NCBI GenBank assembly: GCA_963969365.1
Contig: OZ017749.1
Span: 3,100,001-3,164,000, forward strand
Direction of reading: 5' to 3'
Length of the DNA stretch: 64,000 bases
Source: Asterochloris sp. CNOR1
Lineage: Eukaryota > Chlorophyta > Trebouxiophyceae > Trebouxiales > Trebouxiaceae
Shown: positions 33,425 through 46,900 of the stretch, piece by piece
Layout: each line of letters opens with the position of its first letter
Position numbering within the stretch: the stretch's first letter is position 1
Notes under the pieces: model-generated
Seen by the model: only the letters and a program-made list of their open reading frames with translations
Database searches by the model: none
Told to the model about the DNA's origin: nothing
Translations under genes and position numbers: made by a program

Positions 33425-34267
33425 GTCCCGTATGACGTCATCTGTCGCATTGCCCGCCTGTCTGCAGAAGGATCAGACCCTTGACGCAGTGCTTGAGAGG
33501 ACATAGAGTTGCTCTGCTCCCTTGTGACGACTAGAACCACAATTACCAGCAGGTGCTCCGTTCTGCGTATGCACCCAGGAAGGGCCTGGTCTGGCATGCT
33601 TACACACAATCAGCAGCCTGCCCAGCACATGTAAACCCCTACTGCTGTGCCCCTCAAGGCCCTGCGTGACCGTCGATGATGCGCCCTTTGTGTAGGAAAT
33701 AAGCATGCCTGCTGCATCTTGTCGGAGATGAGACTGTTCCTTAGCCTGTTTCTTGCATTGCCTCCTCTCGATGTGTGCATGCAATCCCCGGAGCTTTCCT
33801 TGTCCACTCTTCAGCCAATTGTTGCCCTGCTACACTGAGATTCACTGATGCATCTCCTGAGGCTAGTGTCCCTGCTCGACTTCCTCGCTGTCTTGCTTTT
33901 GACCGTCTGTTGCAGTTCCTACCCCTCCCAGCCGCCACTATATAGGGAGGCTGTGACTGGGTGCGTTCAAGGGCCAAAGACAATACCCAGCATCTGATGC
34001 CCAGGAATTTGATGCCATCTTCAGCTTCTGCGAGCATCTAGCTTCCAGGCGTTTGAGGTAAAAGCTTCCAGGACTACAAGGCACCAGCGTAACATAGGAG
34101 TGTGGACTGCTCAACGATTCAAGAGCATTACTGGGCTGTTCCGGCCTGTCAAAACAAGGGAGGAATACATCTGCGCAAAGCACTGGGGTACCAACAAAGT
34201 GGGATGGTGTCAGGCAGCTCAGCTGACCAGGCCACAGAGGGAAGCACACCTGAGGGCAGTGCTGAGC
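33425..34267. other. intergenic region between convergent genes
   Basis: TGTAA at 33630-33634 may end the repeat gene, and TTACA at 33600-33604 (TGTAA on the minus strand) may end the alanine-rich gene, which would make the two 3' ends overlap. Otherwise nothing recognised. Confidence 0.35.
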
Positions 34268-37200
34268 TCAGGCTGCAAGCAGCAGGCGTCTGCCGCCAGA
34301 TGCAATGGCCGTTGGCCCAGGCGCCACAATGGTGGGGGCAACAGCAACAGGCAGGACGGCAGCAGGTGCAACTCCAGGCGCAGTGCCAGTCGAGGGAACT
34401 GCAGGGACGCCTGCCTGGGCTGCTCCCTGGGCAATGGCCTGAGCTGCAGCGGGGTTGACCTGCAGCAAGGCAGTTGTGTGAAGTTTGTTGGCTGTGCCAG
34501 CTGTGCGGCTGGGCAGCACTGCAAGCAAGCTGTGGAAAGCATGCTGTCTCATGGATCACTTGCTGTCTCACCATCTGCGCAACAGCTGACGCCTGTGCAA
34601 TGGCCTGGCTGAGCACACTGGGGGACACTCCAGCGGCTTTGGCCTGCAGCAGGCACATGTGATGTGTCAACCTGCTCCAGATTGGCACAGATATGCTTTG
34701 ACATGGAGCGATAGATGAACCAGCAGTGTGGCAGCCAGACGCCTCTCTGTGCACCGACTTGGTTGAATATGCCTTCTGCTACATGTGCTGCTTCTGATGG
34801 CATCCTCTAATGAGGCTCATGCAAGGTCCAAACAGGGGCTGACCTGTGCAACAGCCGTGGCAGCAGCCCCAGGAGTGGTTGCAGCGGCGCTGGCAATAGC
34901 TGCAAGCACGCATGTAAGTGGATCAATAGCAAGCACTGAAGCAGAAGTACATTCTGAACTGCCAGGCAAGCAGGTGATCACCAGTGGCAGCCGCAGTGAG
35001 GTTGGGGCTTGGCCCCGTCAAGAGCTGAGCAGTTGCCTGAGCAAAAGCCTGCAAGGTCAGCGGGCCAGGCTGACTTCTATTTCTGATAGAAACACCACAT
35101 GCTGCTGCACATCTAACTGGCGCCAAAAGCAGCAGCACACCTGAGCCACAACAGTGGCTGGCACACCAGCAGCTCCCAGTGCTTGAGCTGTGGCCTGCAG
35201 GTCATGGATCACATGTTAGCAGGAGCAAATGCAGCTGTGCATGAGCATCTGTGAATGTGGCTTCCTGGCAGTGGCCACAGGCACCCTGTTGGACAAGGGT
35301 AAGCCATTTTAAGTGGACTGAAGAGCGCTGAGGTAAGTCTCACCGTTGCTGTAGCAGTGGCTGATGCTCCCGAAGTGACAGCTGACGCCACGGCTATGGC
35401 GATGGCTGTTGCCAGGACCTGGGGGTTGGTCTTGAGCGTTGGGTCCTGGGCAACAGCCTGAGCAGCAGCTGTGGCATCAGCATGGGCCACTGCAGAGGCA
35501 AACGCTGTAGCAGAGGCAGGAACAGGTACGGTGGAGGGTGCCGGGACTGCGGGCACTGTGGGAATGCCGGCGGACGCTGAGGCTGTGGCGATGGCCTGGC
35601 TCAGAGTTGGATTGATCTGCAGGCAGGAGACGGTGCCATGCAGCAGGCCAATACTGAGACAGGGCAGGCTTGTGGCTGAGTGCTTCGTACAAATTTCAAG
35701 GAGTGATGTAGGATCACAATCACTCACTGCGGACGCGATAGCAGTGGCTGTGGCTGTGGAAGTGGCTAGGGCCCCGGTGTTGACGCCAGAAGCTTGGGCC
35801 TGCAGCAGGTCCATGATGGCATGATTCTTGTGCAGCAAAGCAGCGACTTCACACGGTCTCGGAGGAGCACTTCAACCAGTCCTGACCCACCTGCGCAAGG
35901 GCTGTGGAGACAGCTTGTGGCCCAGCAACAGCGCCTGAAGTTGACACGAGGGTGTTGGGGGCTTAGCATATCGATGCAGAGAACCAGCAGTCACAAAGGT
36001 TGGGACTCACTAGCTGTTGCAATGGCAGTGGCAGCAGCTGTAGGGTTGGGATTTGGGCCTGACAATGCGGCCGCCGTAGCGACAGCAAGTGCTTGGGCCG
36101 CCACAGTGGGATTCACTTTTGCCTGGGTCAAGGCAGTGGCTGTGGCCTGCAGATAACTGGCAACAAGCTTCAGGCCATAAATGGAGCCACTAGTGCTGAC
36201 AATGGCAACATGGGGATCAAGTCCATGTGCAGACTATGCAAGTGCAAGTCTGGCATTGAGGCATGCCGTTGAAGCAGTCCTCACAGTGGCGACGGCCGTG
36301 GCATTAGCCCCACGGGCTGAGGCAGTTGCAAAAGCCTGCATGCATAAGCAGGAATGTCAGATGGCCTGGTCTTTCATGCCTGAGCAACTGCAGGATAGGC
36401 ACTCACACTGGCCAGTGCCTGCCCAAGAGCCTGAGGATCAGCTGCAGCAGACAGACGGGGCAGTGGGATGGGAAGTCAGCAGAAGCCTTGTGCTGCTCCT
36501 GGAAGTGTGCAGAGCCTAGATGCAAGCACCAGGCAAGCAAACATGTCCTGGCCAGACTGCACTGCCTCACTGCTCAGAGCAGGGTCCTGCTGGATGGCCT
36601 GGGTGGCAGCAGTGGCGCTGGCGGTGGCCTGCATTGCACCAGCTCAATGTCATTGCTGGTGCTACCTGGAGCAAGAGGGAGCTGCTGGCAGCCAGCTCAA
36701 CGCACTGCTGTGGCTTGATTTGCACCAAACCGGTTCGCCTGACCCAGAGCAACGGAGCCACCCACCTTCAGCAGCAGGTCGATGTGGCACATACACCCGC
36801 GGTCAAATCTTGATGTGCATGACACTGGCTCTGTAATGCATGGCAGCGGCAGCTCACCAGGGCTGTGGCTGTGGCCTGGGCAGCCGGGGGCAGGACGGCA
36901 GGCACTCCAGCGAGGCTGGGTGCAACAGCAGGCACAGGCACCACAGGCGCAATGACAGGCGCAACCACAGGAGCTGCAGCTCGGGGTGGTACAGCTGCAG
37001 AGCATGGAAGGCGTTCATCGACAGGTGAAGGTATGGCAATGGTTGGCCACTAAAGATGTCATTGCTGTTCCAAGGGTTCCCTTGGTGCAAACCGTGAGTG
37101 TGCTAGGTGCACGTGCCGGATTGTGCAGGTGGGCCTCAGAGGTTTGTCAAGGTAAGAACAGCAGGGGCGCGGCGACAAGGGTCATGCACAGGTACTCTCA

Positions 37201-37361
37201 CTGCATCAGACTCAGCAGTGTGCCCGTTGATGTTCAGACAGCCTCGCAGTACTCAAGGCAGGCACATGCCCACCTGGGAGCACTGCAGGGGCCAGAGCCT
37301 GACTCTGTGAGGCGGGCACAGTTGCCAGGGCCAGCAGAGCAACCATCAGCACAACCTGCAT
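34268..37361 (-). CDS. secreted alanine-rich, silk-like low-complexity protein
   Basis: The first exon (37361-37274) encodes a clear signal peptide, MQVVLMVALLALATVPASQS. Exon 2 (36994-36858) is a Val/Ala/Pro run (VVAPVIAPVVPVPAVAPS). About a dozen further short exons down to 34268 encode Ala/Thr/Ser/Gln/Val modules, such as ATATALTQAKVNPTVAAQAL, ATSTATATAIASA, INPTLSQAIATASASAG and SPSVLSQAIAQASAVAQ, and the last ends with GGRRLLLAA before TGA. Many modules begin with GCN straight after the acceptor and end in GC-rich Ala/Gln codons before gtgag, so exons look duplicated as units. Charged residues are almost absent. Composition recalls spider-silk or fibroin-type proteins and algal wall or matrix proteins; homology is not claimed. 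A structural role outside the cell, in the wall or mucilage, is inferred. Total about 400 residues. Confidence 0.7.
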
Positions 37362-37849
37362 CCTTACATGCACTGTGTCAAGGACAGGGAAAGATCTGGC
37401 GAGGTTGTGACAGAGGCTGCCCTCAGTCTGCTTGACTTCTGAGCTGCTGCTTGTGCATTTCAATTGATGCTGTTGACTGAAGAATCAAGCTCAACAAGGA
37501 GCATCAAGGTTCAGGAAGCAGCTGGCTGCGCCTCGTCAGCATTGCCATCTGTCACGTGCGCACACTGCATTGTTGATACGAGTCACTAAGGCTGGCATGG
37601 ATACGTGCAGGCTGCCAAGACAGTGGGCTGAATTGTCAGTAAGATGCCACCTGGCCAGGGAATGTTCACAGATGGCACTCACCTGGCCAGGTAGCTGCTC
37701 TCAAAATTGCATCTGCCAACTCGGCATCTCCACTGCTCTTGTCCACCATAACCGATGCTGCTCCTCCATGTCGTTTTTTGAAACTGGTGTACTGAGCAGC
37801 ACATCACCGTGAGAGTCAAGAATGCACCAACACCCCAACATGCAGAAAG

Positions 37850-40800
37850 TCAGGGGGCTGCTGTTAAATGTGTGGGCTTGAGCCGCTTCACAACCGAGGC
37901 AGGCTCGCCCTGAAGCATGAAAGCAAGGTGGTAGTCTTCATGCTCTGTCTGCTGAGCAGCATGAATCCAAGACAGGCAGCGTGCACACTGCCACCGATGT
38001 GTCTGTGCATCAAAGTTTTTCCAGTGAGTGGCACCAGTCTGAGCTTGCGTCGGCTGCTGTTGAAGCTGCTCTGACGACTCAGGGGCGGGCAGCATGGGCG
38101 CCTGTGGCTCTGCAAATAAGCCCGAAATGCCTCGCCGCTGCTTGGTTGCTCTGGGCACTGGCGGCTTGCGCCCCTCAATTGGCCTGCCCGCACCTGGCTG
38201 CTTGCCAGCGCCCGCCAGCCATGAACCTGGCTGTCCCGCGCTGCGCCCAGCCTCATGACTACTGGGCCGGGCCTGCTGGCTGTCTGTGCTGCCAGTGAAG
38301 CTCTCCAGAGTGGTCCCCCGCAGGTGCTGGCACACCTCGCAGCGCAGGGTATGGCGCGGGTTTTCGCCAAAGGTGCACAGCTTGCAGGCCCAGTAGCGAG
38401 GCGGACGGCTTGGCCTGGGGCCACCCTCAGGCGCCTTCCCAGCCTGGCTGTCTGCCTCACCATCCCCAGCTGGTGCAGTACCAGCCCGGGCATCTGCACC
38501 CCTGCCTCCAGTCTGGGTGTCTTTCACTTCAACTCCAGCTGACATGGCACTCGCCTGAGGGTCTGCGCCCTCCTGCTCCCCAGCAACAGCGCCTTGCTCA
38601 GCAGGGTCTTGCTGGGGCCTTACTGCTGGGTCTTTAGGCGGGGCAGTGCCCTGCTGCCAATTCTGGAAGCTGAGCTCTGCATCCAGCAGCTCGCTGTGCC
38701 CAGCTGGCTCTGTGGCTGCCCAAGCGTCCAGACTGGTCTCTTCAGCACCCCAGACCGGCCCTGCAGCCCAGCAAGAGCCTGAGTGTTGAGCACAGAAGTG
38801 GCCAACCTGTTGCTGCTATGAAAGCAGCATGCAGCATCAGCCAAGCCCTGTACGCATGTTGTCACAGGGAGGCATTTTCAAAAGGTACAGTGTGGCATCA
38901 GTCAACATGAATCGCACGAAAAACATGACCCCAAGCAGGAGCCTCCAGATGGGGCTCTGCTCCTCAGGCTGGGTCTCACTGCCAGTGTTAGCACCACAAG
39001 CGGGTGCACCAGCCTCCTTCTCTTGGTAAGTCCCCTTGTCCTCGGTCCCAGCCTTGCCCCAAAAGGCAGCCCCACAGGTGAGACCCAGCACCTGGGGCCT
39101 GGACAGCCTCTGCAACGGCTGTCTGAAGCGCAGCCCCTGCATCCTGACAAGTGCCCCTCTCTTCAAGCTGATGGCGCTGCCAGTGCCTGGCGGCACCTTG
39201 ATGCGGCAGAGAGACATGTGCAGCCTGCACCTGCCCCTTATCCATCATTTACAGTGAATGCTGGGCAGCCTGCCTTCCTCTGCCTGCCACTGGCTGCATG
39301 CTACAGAGCCAATAGCCGCCTGGCAGGCAAACACCAGGGGCCCCTGGTCCAGGTTTGTCTCTTCTGACGGCTGCCCGCCTGTCCCTTCACCCCTTGATCA
39401 GGCTGGTCTCGCTGCCTGCAGAGCCACAAGTGCAGCTCTTACCTGGGCCACACTCATCATCCTCAGCAGCTTCCTCCTGTCCACAGGCCTTCTCCTCAGA
39501 CTGGGCCTCGCTGCCAGGCGGCCGGCGCACAAAGGCGTCCAAGCTGCTCTGCCCCTTCTCCCGCCGCACCTGCCCAGCAACACACCTGCTGTCAGCAGGA
39601 CCAACATCCTGCCGGCTGGGCAGCTCATGGCCAGGCCCACTGCTGCTGAAACCGTTCACGGTAGTCTTGATTACAGCTGTGCAGGTGTTCAGCCCCTCGT
39701 GGAGCTCGCTGGTCCCCACAAGCTCAGGTGCTCAGCATTTAAATCCACATAGCAAGCTATCTGGACTGTAACAATGGCTCAGACTCAAGACTCCTGCCAA
39801 GGCCACTTCTGTGCAGACAGCAGGCCGTCAATACACGTCCTCAACAACGGGACTGCATGCAGGCACCCACCTCAACAAAGTGGGACATGCGGATGCCCAT
39901 CAGCCTGATCTCGATGGGCATCTCTGCTGCCAGCAGCTTGAGCGCAGCCTGCAGGATGTCCTCGGCGGCCCAGACTGGCTGGGGCAGCGTCTGGGCCCGG
40001 GTGCGCACCTCAAAGGTGGTAGCCTTCAGCTTCAGGGTGAGGGTGCGGGCCTTCAGAGACTCGTCTGCCATCTCATCTGCCAGCTTGTGGGCCAGCTCGG
40101 AGCACTGCAAGCATGCGTTTACAGAACTACAAATCCTGGATGCAGAGCACTACCTGCCACAGGGACACTGTTTCTGGGTGCAGAGTACCAAAGGCAGGCC
40201 ACTGCATGCAGGGTAAGCAACCACGTGACAGCCCTTTGGGCCAGTAGACAGCTGTAAGTTATAGCAGCTGCAGATGTGGTTGCTGATGCCGGGACCAGCG
40301 GGGCCATCTGCAGATCTTGCTGCCGCTCTGTGAGGCACACCCTTCAGATGCTGCTATGAACAGTCCTGGTGTTGAATGTGGCACACAGCATGAGGTGCAC
40401 TCTCTTGAACAGCAGCTGCACTGCAGTATGAGTCTGCTCTGCAGTATGACTTCTGCTGCAATGCGCTGGTGGCAGCTGTGCTGCCTGGCCCATGTCAGAC
40501 CTGTCTTGCATGACGTGCTGCATGTATGAAGCACTCAGCTGTGGCCTGCAGGAACCACACTGCCCAGATCCTGTGCCCTGTTGCCACGTAGGGGCTGTGC
40601 ACCACCATGCCCAGACTGCTCAGTATGACAGTCCATGACAAGGGCACCCTGTTGATGGCTGGACGCAGTGCTGCAGTGCCCACCTTGGCCTCCAGGTCCT
40701 CCCGACTGCTGATGGCTGCAAAGGTGCGCTCACAGCTGATGCCCTTCCGGGTGACCTCCCCCTCTTTTGCAGGTTCGCTGTGCAGCGTGCGGCCCAGCCC

Positions 40801-43499
40801 CAGACCTGGATGCAAGCAGAATTGGTCAGGCAGGCAGTTGGCCACGGGGTGCAGGATAACAGACAGCAAAGTACATTGGGGCAAAGCCACGACGTTGAGG
40901 GCTGGCAAGGGGCAGCAAGATGACCGAGGCAACCTGAACTGCATCATGCATGGCAGCTGCCCCATGCCTGACCCGCTGAGAGGAAGCTCTCCATTGCCAG
41001 TGGGGAGAACAGTGCTGCCAGCATGCCTCGCTTGTTGATAAGGTCACTGCACTTCTCCACGCCAAGGGACTTGAGCAGCTCCTCTGTCACCTGCAGTTCA
41101 GGGCAAGGTATGGCAAGCTGTATGCATGAAGCGACAACGCTTGACACTGCAGCCATGCAAACAGGCCAGGCTAGTCTCCAATCACCTGCAGAGACACTCT
41201 GCTGCCAGCAGCATAGCCCTTGGTGCTAAGCCCAGCGGGTGAGAATGCCACACAATCTTGAGCAGCAGCAGAGTCTTCAAGCCGCCGCCCTGCTGGGCAG
41301 GCAGGCCGCAGCCAGTGCAGTTGGAAGGGACCCACCCGGCCGATGCCTGGCACTTTGCGGATGGGTAGCTCCTGTATGAAGCGAGCCACAGCCTGCCCAT
41401 CGTTCTCCACCACAAACTGCCCATTGGGCTTGTTCATGTCGGAGGCCACTTTGGAGATGAGGGTATTGGGCCCCTGCCCCACACTGCAGGTCAGCCCAGT
41501 CTCCTGTTGCACCTGGCGCCGGATCTCACTGGCCACCCAGGCCCCTGCAGGTGGCGCAAGGTATCAGGCGTTTGCCTCGGGCTGCAGGTCTGGGTCCATG
41601 CCCCGCGCTGCAGCTCAGCCCTGTCCCCTGTAACATACCCAGGACCCTGCAGGTGGCATGGGTCCTCGAAAGTCAGGTGAGGCCCAGTACAAGGGTGAAT
41701 TGATGCCGCACATGGTTCCATGGTGACTGCGCTTTCCAGGTCGGGCACTGAGTGCAGTCTCCAAGGGGGTGCAGCTGTGTTGGCTGACAAGCTCAGAGAG
41801 CCCAGGGGTAAGGACTCACACTTGTTGCTCACTGATCTGCCTTGGGGCTGTCACCAGATTGTGTTGCAGAGTACAGGCTGGGGCTGGGGTGGCCTGGGCT
41901 GCCCGACAGTGTAAAACAATGCAGCACACCTGACACTCCATGCTGCTGGCAGTAGTCAGTCACGTCCATGTAGGCCTCGTCCAGGCTGCCAGCCTGGAAC
42001 TCGGGGTCATAGCGTCTGAAGACTGCTCTGGTCTCCTGTAAGCAACATGGACAGCGGCAATCAGCTTGAGGAGGTTGCTCCTGCTGTGCCTGATGGGGAT
42101 GGGGATATGGTGCTGGTGACGGCAGCAATAAGGCGCCTTGCAACAACTGCACAGGCCAGGGCGGGAGGGGCCACGCACCTGTGCAGCCTTGCTGTACTTT
42201 TGGAAGTCTGGCTTGGCAAAGACTAGCTCAGGGCACAGGCGCCGCCCAATGAACCCTGCAGGAACTGTGGAGACAGCTTCAGTCGACATGAGGGTGGAGC
42301 CTGCATGTTGGCCTGCTCCCGCCCCCAGAAGCAGCACAGAGCTTGCCTGGCATGGCACTGCGGACTCCATACTTTCTCGCGACGTAGTTTGCTGTGCTGA
42401 TCATGCCAAGCCCTCCCACCGCCATGGGCTTGTCTTTCTGCATGGCACTCCCCACAGCCTCAACTCATTGCTGCAGAGGCTAATGTCCAGCACGCACCAA
42501 GCTGCTGGCATGTGGGCTGCCACACGCTGCTGTTAAACTGGCAGACGGCGCCACATTGAATGGCAGACAAATACTCGAGTCTCACCAGCGACGGATCTGC
42601 CAGCTCCTCCACAGCTGCAGCCAAGCAAGCCAAAACTCGTGTGAGGGGAACTCCTTTCTTTGCACGGACACTGCAGTTCCAGGCAGCATATTGCAGCAAC
42701 AGTAGCATGCCTGCAGTGCTACAGGCGATGCTCATGGGCTTGCGCAAAGGTGCAACAGCACCTCAGCTCAGAGAACACAAGAGCAAGAGCTATCAGCCAA
42801 TGCTTTGGTCCTCCCCACGGGCCTGTGAGGCAGGTCTGTGAGTAGGCGGTTGTGCTCACTACTGTGCCTGATGGGTATCTATGCAGGTGCCATGCTCAGA
42901 GAGGGGCAGGTCTGCAGTCAAGCAGGTGTGCTCACAGGCAAAGAAGGCGTCCATGTCGACATGGAGCCAGGTGCGGGTGAGGTCTCGGGTGGCCTCCAGG
43001 GCCAGGATCTTGGCATCCATTGCGCTGCAGGGCAGAAGCCAATGTGGTCAGTGCACAGGACAGGCTTCCCACATCCCTGGTCCCACACAGGGTGCGCAAC
43101 ATGGCCCCTCAGGGCAAGAACTTGATGTGACCAGGACCAGGTCCAATACTGTGCTGCACCTGGTATGGTGTGCTACTTCGCCGGCGGAAAGCGCCTTTGC
43201 CTGCACCTGCATCTTACGAATGCGCTCCTCTGTCTGGGCTTGCTTTCTCTGCTCGTTCTTGAAGTGAGGGGAGTCCTGCAGCACAAAACGCCTGCATTAG
43301 CCTCACACCTGACCAACACAGGAGCAGAAGCAGGCAGGTTGCACAGCAAGGTGAGGTCCCACCTTGCTCATTTCATACACGATCCTGCAACAGCACACGA
43401 AGGGGTCATACAGGCGACAGCACACCACTAGCAATATAGTAGCAAGGGCAGCCAAGAGGAGGCCTACCGCTTAACATGCTCCTTGTCCACATTCTGCAT
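37850..43499 (-). CDS. POLK: DNA polymerase kappa (Y-family, DinB-type)
   Basis: Starts near 43499 ([18 protein letters not shown]), matching the N-clasp region of pol kappa; an upstream first exon is possible. Catalytic motifs: [12 protein letters not shown] (about 42960, first metal Asp), [35 protein letters not shown] (about 41975, Asp-Glu pair), [20 protein letters not shown] and NKPNGQF, then [12 protein letters not shown] (about 41345, helix-hairpin-helix), GVEKCSDL, the palm-linker ISCERTF, and the little finger ending [15 protein letters not shown] (about 39880). The tail has QSSLDAFV, a PIP-box-like site for PCNA, then [21 protein letters not shown] (RanBP2-type zinc finger, about 38390) and [22 protein letters not shown] (UBZ-like, about 37940), which should bind ubiquitinated PCNA. 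The enzyme extends past bulky minor-groove adducts in translesion synthesis. The intron after SAMPG starts with GC. Confidence 0.93.
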
Positions 43500-43991
43500 T
43501 CCTGCCTGCATCAAGCAAAGCCTTCCCTCAAACAATGGATGCCAAGAAGCTCAGTGCAGCGTCAAGCTTCATTTGTGGGGGTAGCTGAGTATCACCTTGG
43601 CATTTGTGAAAACTGTGCCATACTTTGCCAGTGGGGTATTGCTCGAAGGCAGATCCATTGCTGTAACTGGGCTGTTTTGCAGCCTTTGCTAGAAACACCA
43701 ACAGATTATATTTGGCAGCCAGGGCATTAAAGCCTGTTATGAGCTCACATGGAGGTTCGGCCGTTGCCCTGTGCGAGCAGGAAAACGCAGCAGCACAGCT
43801 GTGGCATGCTATGACTAATTTACCACAGCCAGGTATTTTGGGTCTGAAAGGGTGCTGGTATGACTGCAACTTCATGCAGATCATATGTGTTCTGAGAACG
43901 AGTCAAGGTGCAGGGTTCATTTATTGATCAAGTTTGGTCACGCAAAGAGGGAACAAGTGCTAGCTCGATGGGGGGCCCCAGTGCAGAGGCT
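43500..43991. other. intergenic between starch synthase and pol kappa
   Basis: About 490 bp that must hold the starch synthase 3' UTR and the pol kappa promoter, perhaps with a short first pol kappa exon. No clear signal seen. Confidence 0.35.
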
Positions 43992-46900
43992 TCACCGGCA
44001 CCAGGGAAGGTCAAACTTAGCCCACTCAAATATCTGTTCATACCTGTAGAGACACAACTGGTAGCGTGAGGTGAACCATTCTGGGGGAAAATATCAGAAG
44101 CCAATAGGCAGCTTGGCAGCAGGGATTTCCAAGCAGGACGCTTACTCTTGAGCGGCCTTGTCCCAGCTGGAGTCCCTGTTCATGCCGCGGATCTGCAGGT
44201 CCTTGAAGGAGTTGCTGTGCTCATGGAAGGTGTCCAGCGAGTTCTGCAGGGCCACATTGAAAGCCTCCACCGTGCAAGGGGCAAAGGTCCACCCAGTGCC
44301 AGAGCCTGCAGGGCAGTGCACCTATGCAGCGTTGGCAGGTAGACACTGGGCAGTCCTGAGGGCTGCAAACTGATGACTCATCCAGGTAAAATCATGCTGC
44401 CAGCACCAGGGCCAGCAGCTGGTCGTAGGGCAGAAGGCTTGGCAGCAGCATGGAGAACCTGGCAGCATCTCAGGGTGCCCCTCAGGTGCTCCATAGCTGC
44501 CATGGTAACAGCTTGCACGATGGAGCAGGCCTCTTCTCGTCCAACACGCACCTTCCCAGGGGTTGAAGGGCAGCACTGTATCCCTGAGGCCACCTGTGGC
44601 ATGGGCCACCGGCACGGTGCCATATCGCATGGCATACAGCTGGTTCAGGCCGCAGGGCTCAAAGCGCGACGGCATCAGCAGCAGGTCGCAGCCTGCCGTG
44701 ATCTTGTGGCTCATGGGCACGTTGAAGCCCACCCAGCCACGCGCCCTGTCGGGATAGGCACTCTCCAGCCAGCGCATGCCAGCCTGAATCAGAGTAACAC
44801 GCTTCATCAATAGCAGTGCTTCACATAGACTATGCGTGTACGGTGAGTTGGCTTCTGCAGGGACGGCTCCTGCCTGCGAATACCAGCTGGGTGCAGGATA
44901 TTTTTACCGTCTTCTCAGTCTGTCTTGTCTACCGCAGACATCTGACAGATGATCAATGGTACCTCACTGCCTGCAAAAATGTGTACTGCAGCACTACTGC
45001 TGTACAGCACATCCAGCCCAAAAGATTCCACCACCCATTGGGCACTGCTGCTGTTGCTGCAGCTGCTTGCTGTGCCCACCTCCAGGTGGGCGTCCCCTGT
45101 GCCCAGGCAGATCAGCTGCACGTCCTGGTTGAGTAGGGAGTGGGCTGCCCCCAGGACCAGGTCTGCACCCTTCTGGTAGTCCAGGCGCCCGATGAAACCC
45201 AGCAGAGGCACCTGCAGGCACGTCCACTCTGCAGTATGCTGCAGTCTGCTAAGAATGCACCCTGAAATGTTTTAGATTGCTGCTGAGCTGGCGCAAGGGC
45301 AGCAGCGCAGGCAGAGAGGTCACAGCCCTTCCTCCTCATGGTGCGGCCCTGCCGGCAGCATAGTTCCCTTACCTCTGGCCTCTCTGGCAGGCCCAGCTCC
45401 TTCTGCAGCGCAGCCTTGCAGGCTGCCTTGCCTTCCTTGATGTTGTCCACGCCGTAGTTCTGCACGATGTGGGGGTCAGTCTGAGGGTCCCAGTCCACCA
45501 GGTCCACCCCATTCAGCACCCCATTGAGCGCGTAGCTGCGGCTGCGCAGCATGTGCTCCATGCCCCATCCGCCCTCAGGCGTCTGGATTTCCCAGGCATA
45601 GCCCGGGCTCACGGTGACCACCCTATCAGCGCAGCTGATGCCCGCCTGCAGGCGAGCAGGCTTCGGTGAGCCCTGGTGGCATGCAGTGCTCATCAGAATC
45701 ATGGGCCATTAGCCAGCCCCCAGGTGTGTCAGCAGGCAGGACTGCTGGTCAGAGCAGGGGTGACGTACAGGTTGTACAGCAGAAGCAGGCGCTGTCCAGT
45801 TGCAGCAAGAAGTTTCCACTCTCAGCAAGGGCAGTCTGATCGTATGTCTGGCTCTGTGGTGCATGCAGCGCGTGGAGGGGCTGCTCCAGGGGGAGCGTGC
45901 TGTTCAGACTGCATCCCTGCCTCGCCCTCATGATACATGCGCAGCGCCTATGGGATCAGCAGCCAGCACTGCTCCTTTGTTAGAGGTCATGCGGCAGCTG
46001 CTGTTGCCTGCCCTGCAGAGTGACACGCCCTGCGCCTAAGCTGCCACCAGGAAGGCCTCCCTGCCTGCTGGCACGGAATGCCAGGTGGTGGAGAGCTCTG
46101 GCCCCCTAGCCCCACCTTCATGGTGTTGACGCAGCGCCCCTCCTCCTCATAGCTGCCCTGTCGCTGGTGGGGCGGGTATTGCCACTCCAGCGCAGGGTAC
46201 CAGTTGCCTGGCAGCTCCAGCATGCCAAATGTGCTGGGTGAGAACACGCCCTGCAGGAATAGGACTGTCAGCTGATGTGTTGTGGCATTGAGCATTGCAG
46301 GCAGCAAACCAGTTTATTCATAGTCAGGTCCTGAAGATCTTATGACTGCTTGCAGACCAGCTTGGCAAGCAGAGCAGCGCAGCTTGGAGGATCGGGGCAG
46401 CCATCAGCTCGGTAAGCACCAGATCCCTGTTGGGAGGCGTGCACCCTGGTAGCAGCAGGATGTGCTGACAAGCAGAGCGGCTCAACAGTGCGAGGTGCTG
46501 AGCAGCACTGCACAGCACGGTCAGTCATCAAGCTGCAACAGCAAGGCTCTGGTGCTCTGCTCTGCTGACAAGTGGGGGCACCCACCTGATGCCGCAGGTT
46601 GTGGATTGCCATGATGGACCTGGCGGCGCCATATGTCCCATTGGGCCGGTACTTGGCTGCCAGGTAGACAGGTACCAGGGCGCCATGCCAGTCATTGGCA
46701 ATGAAGATGCAGTCATCCCCATACACCGAGCCATTGCAGGGGACCACCAGTGGCGCCTCCAGGCTCGCCAGGTTCAGCAGGGCAAAGCGGTACTGCACCA
46801 AGAGAGTGACTTGCTCAGATGCTGCCTGCACCGCCTGTGGCTGCTCGATGCTTCAGGTTTGGCAGGGCGCCAGAGACAAGGGGACTAGCGGTATGGGAAA

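Noticed and set aside
35209-36840. Plus-strand open frames rich in Ala/Val opposite the silk-like gene
   Set aside because: GCN repeats read as Ala-like or Gly/Ser-rich on both strands; only the minus strand has a signal peptide, phased splice sites and a terminal exon with stop.
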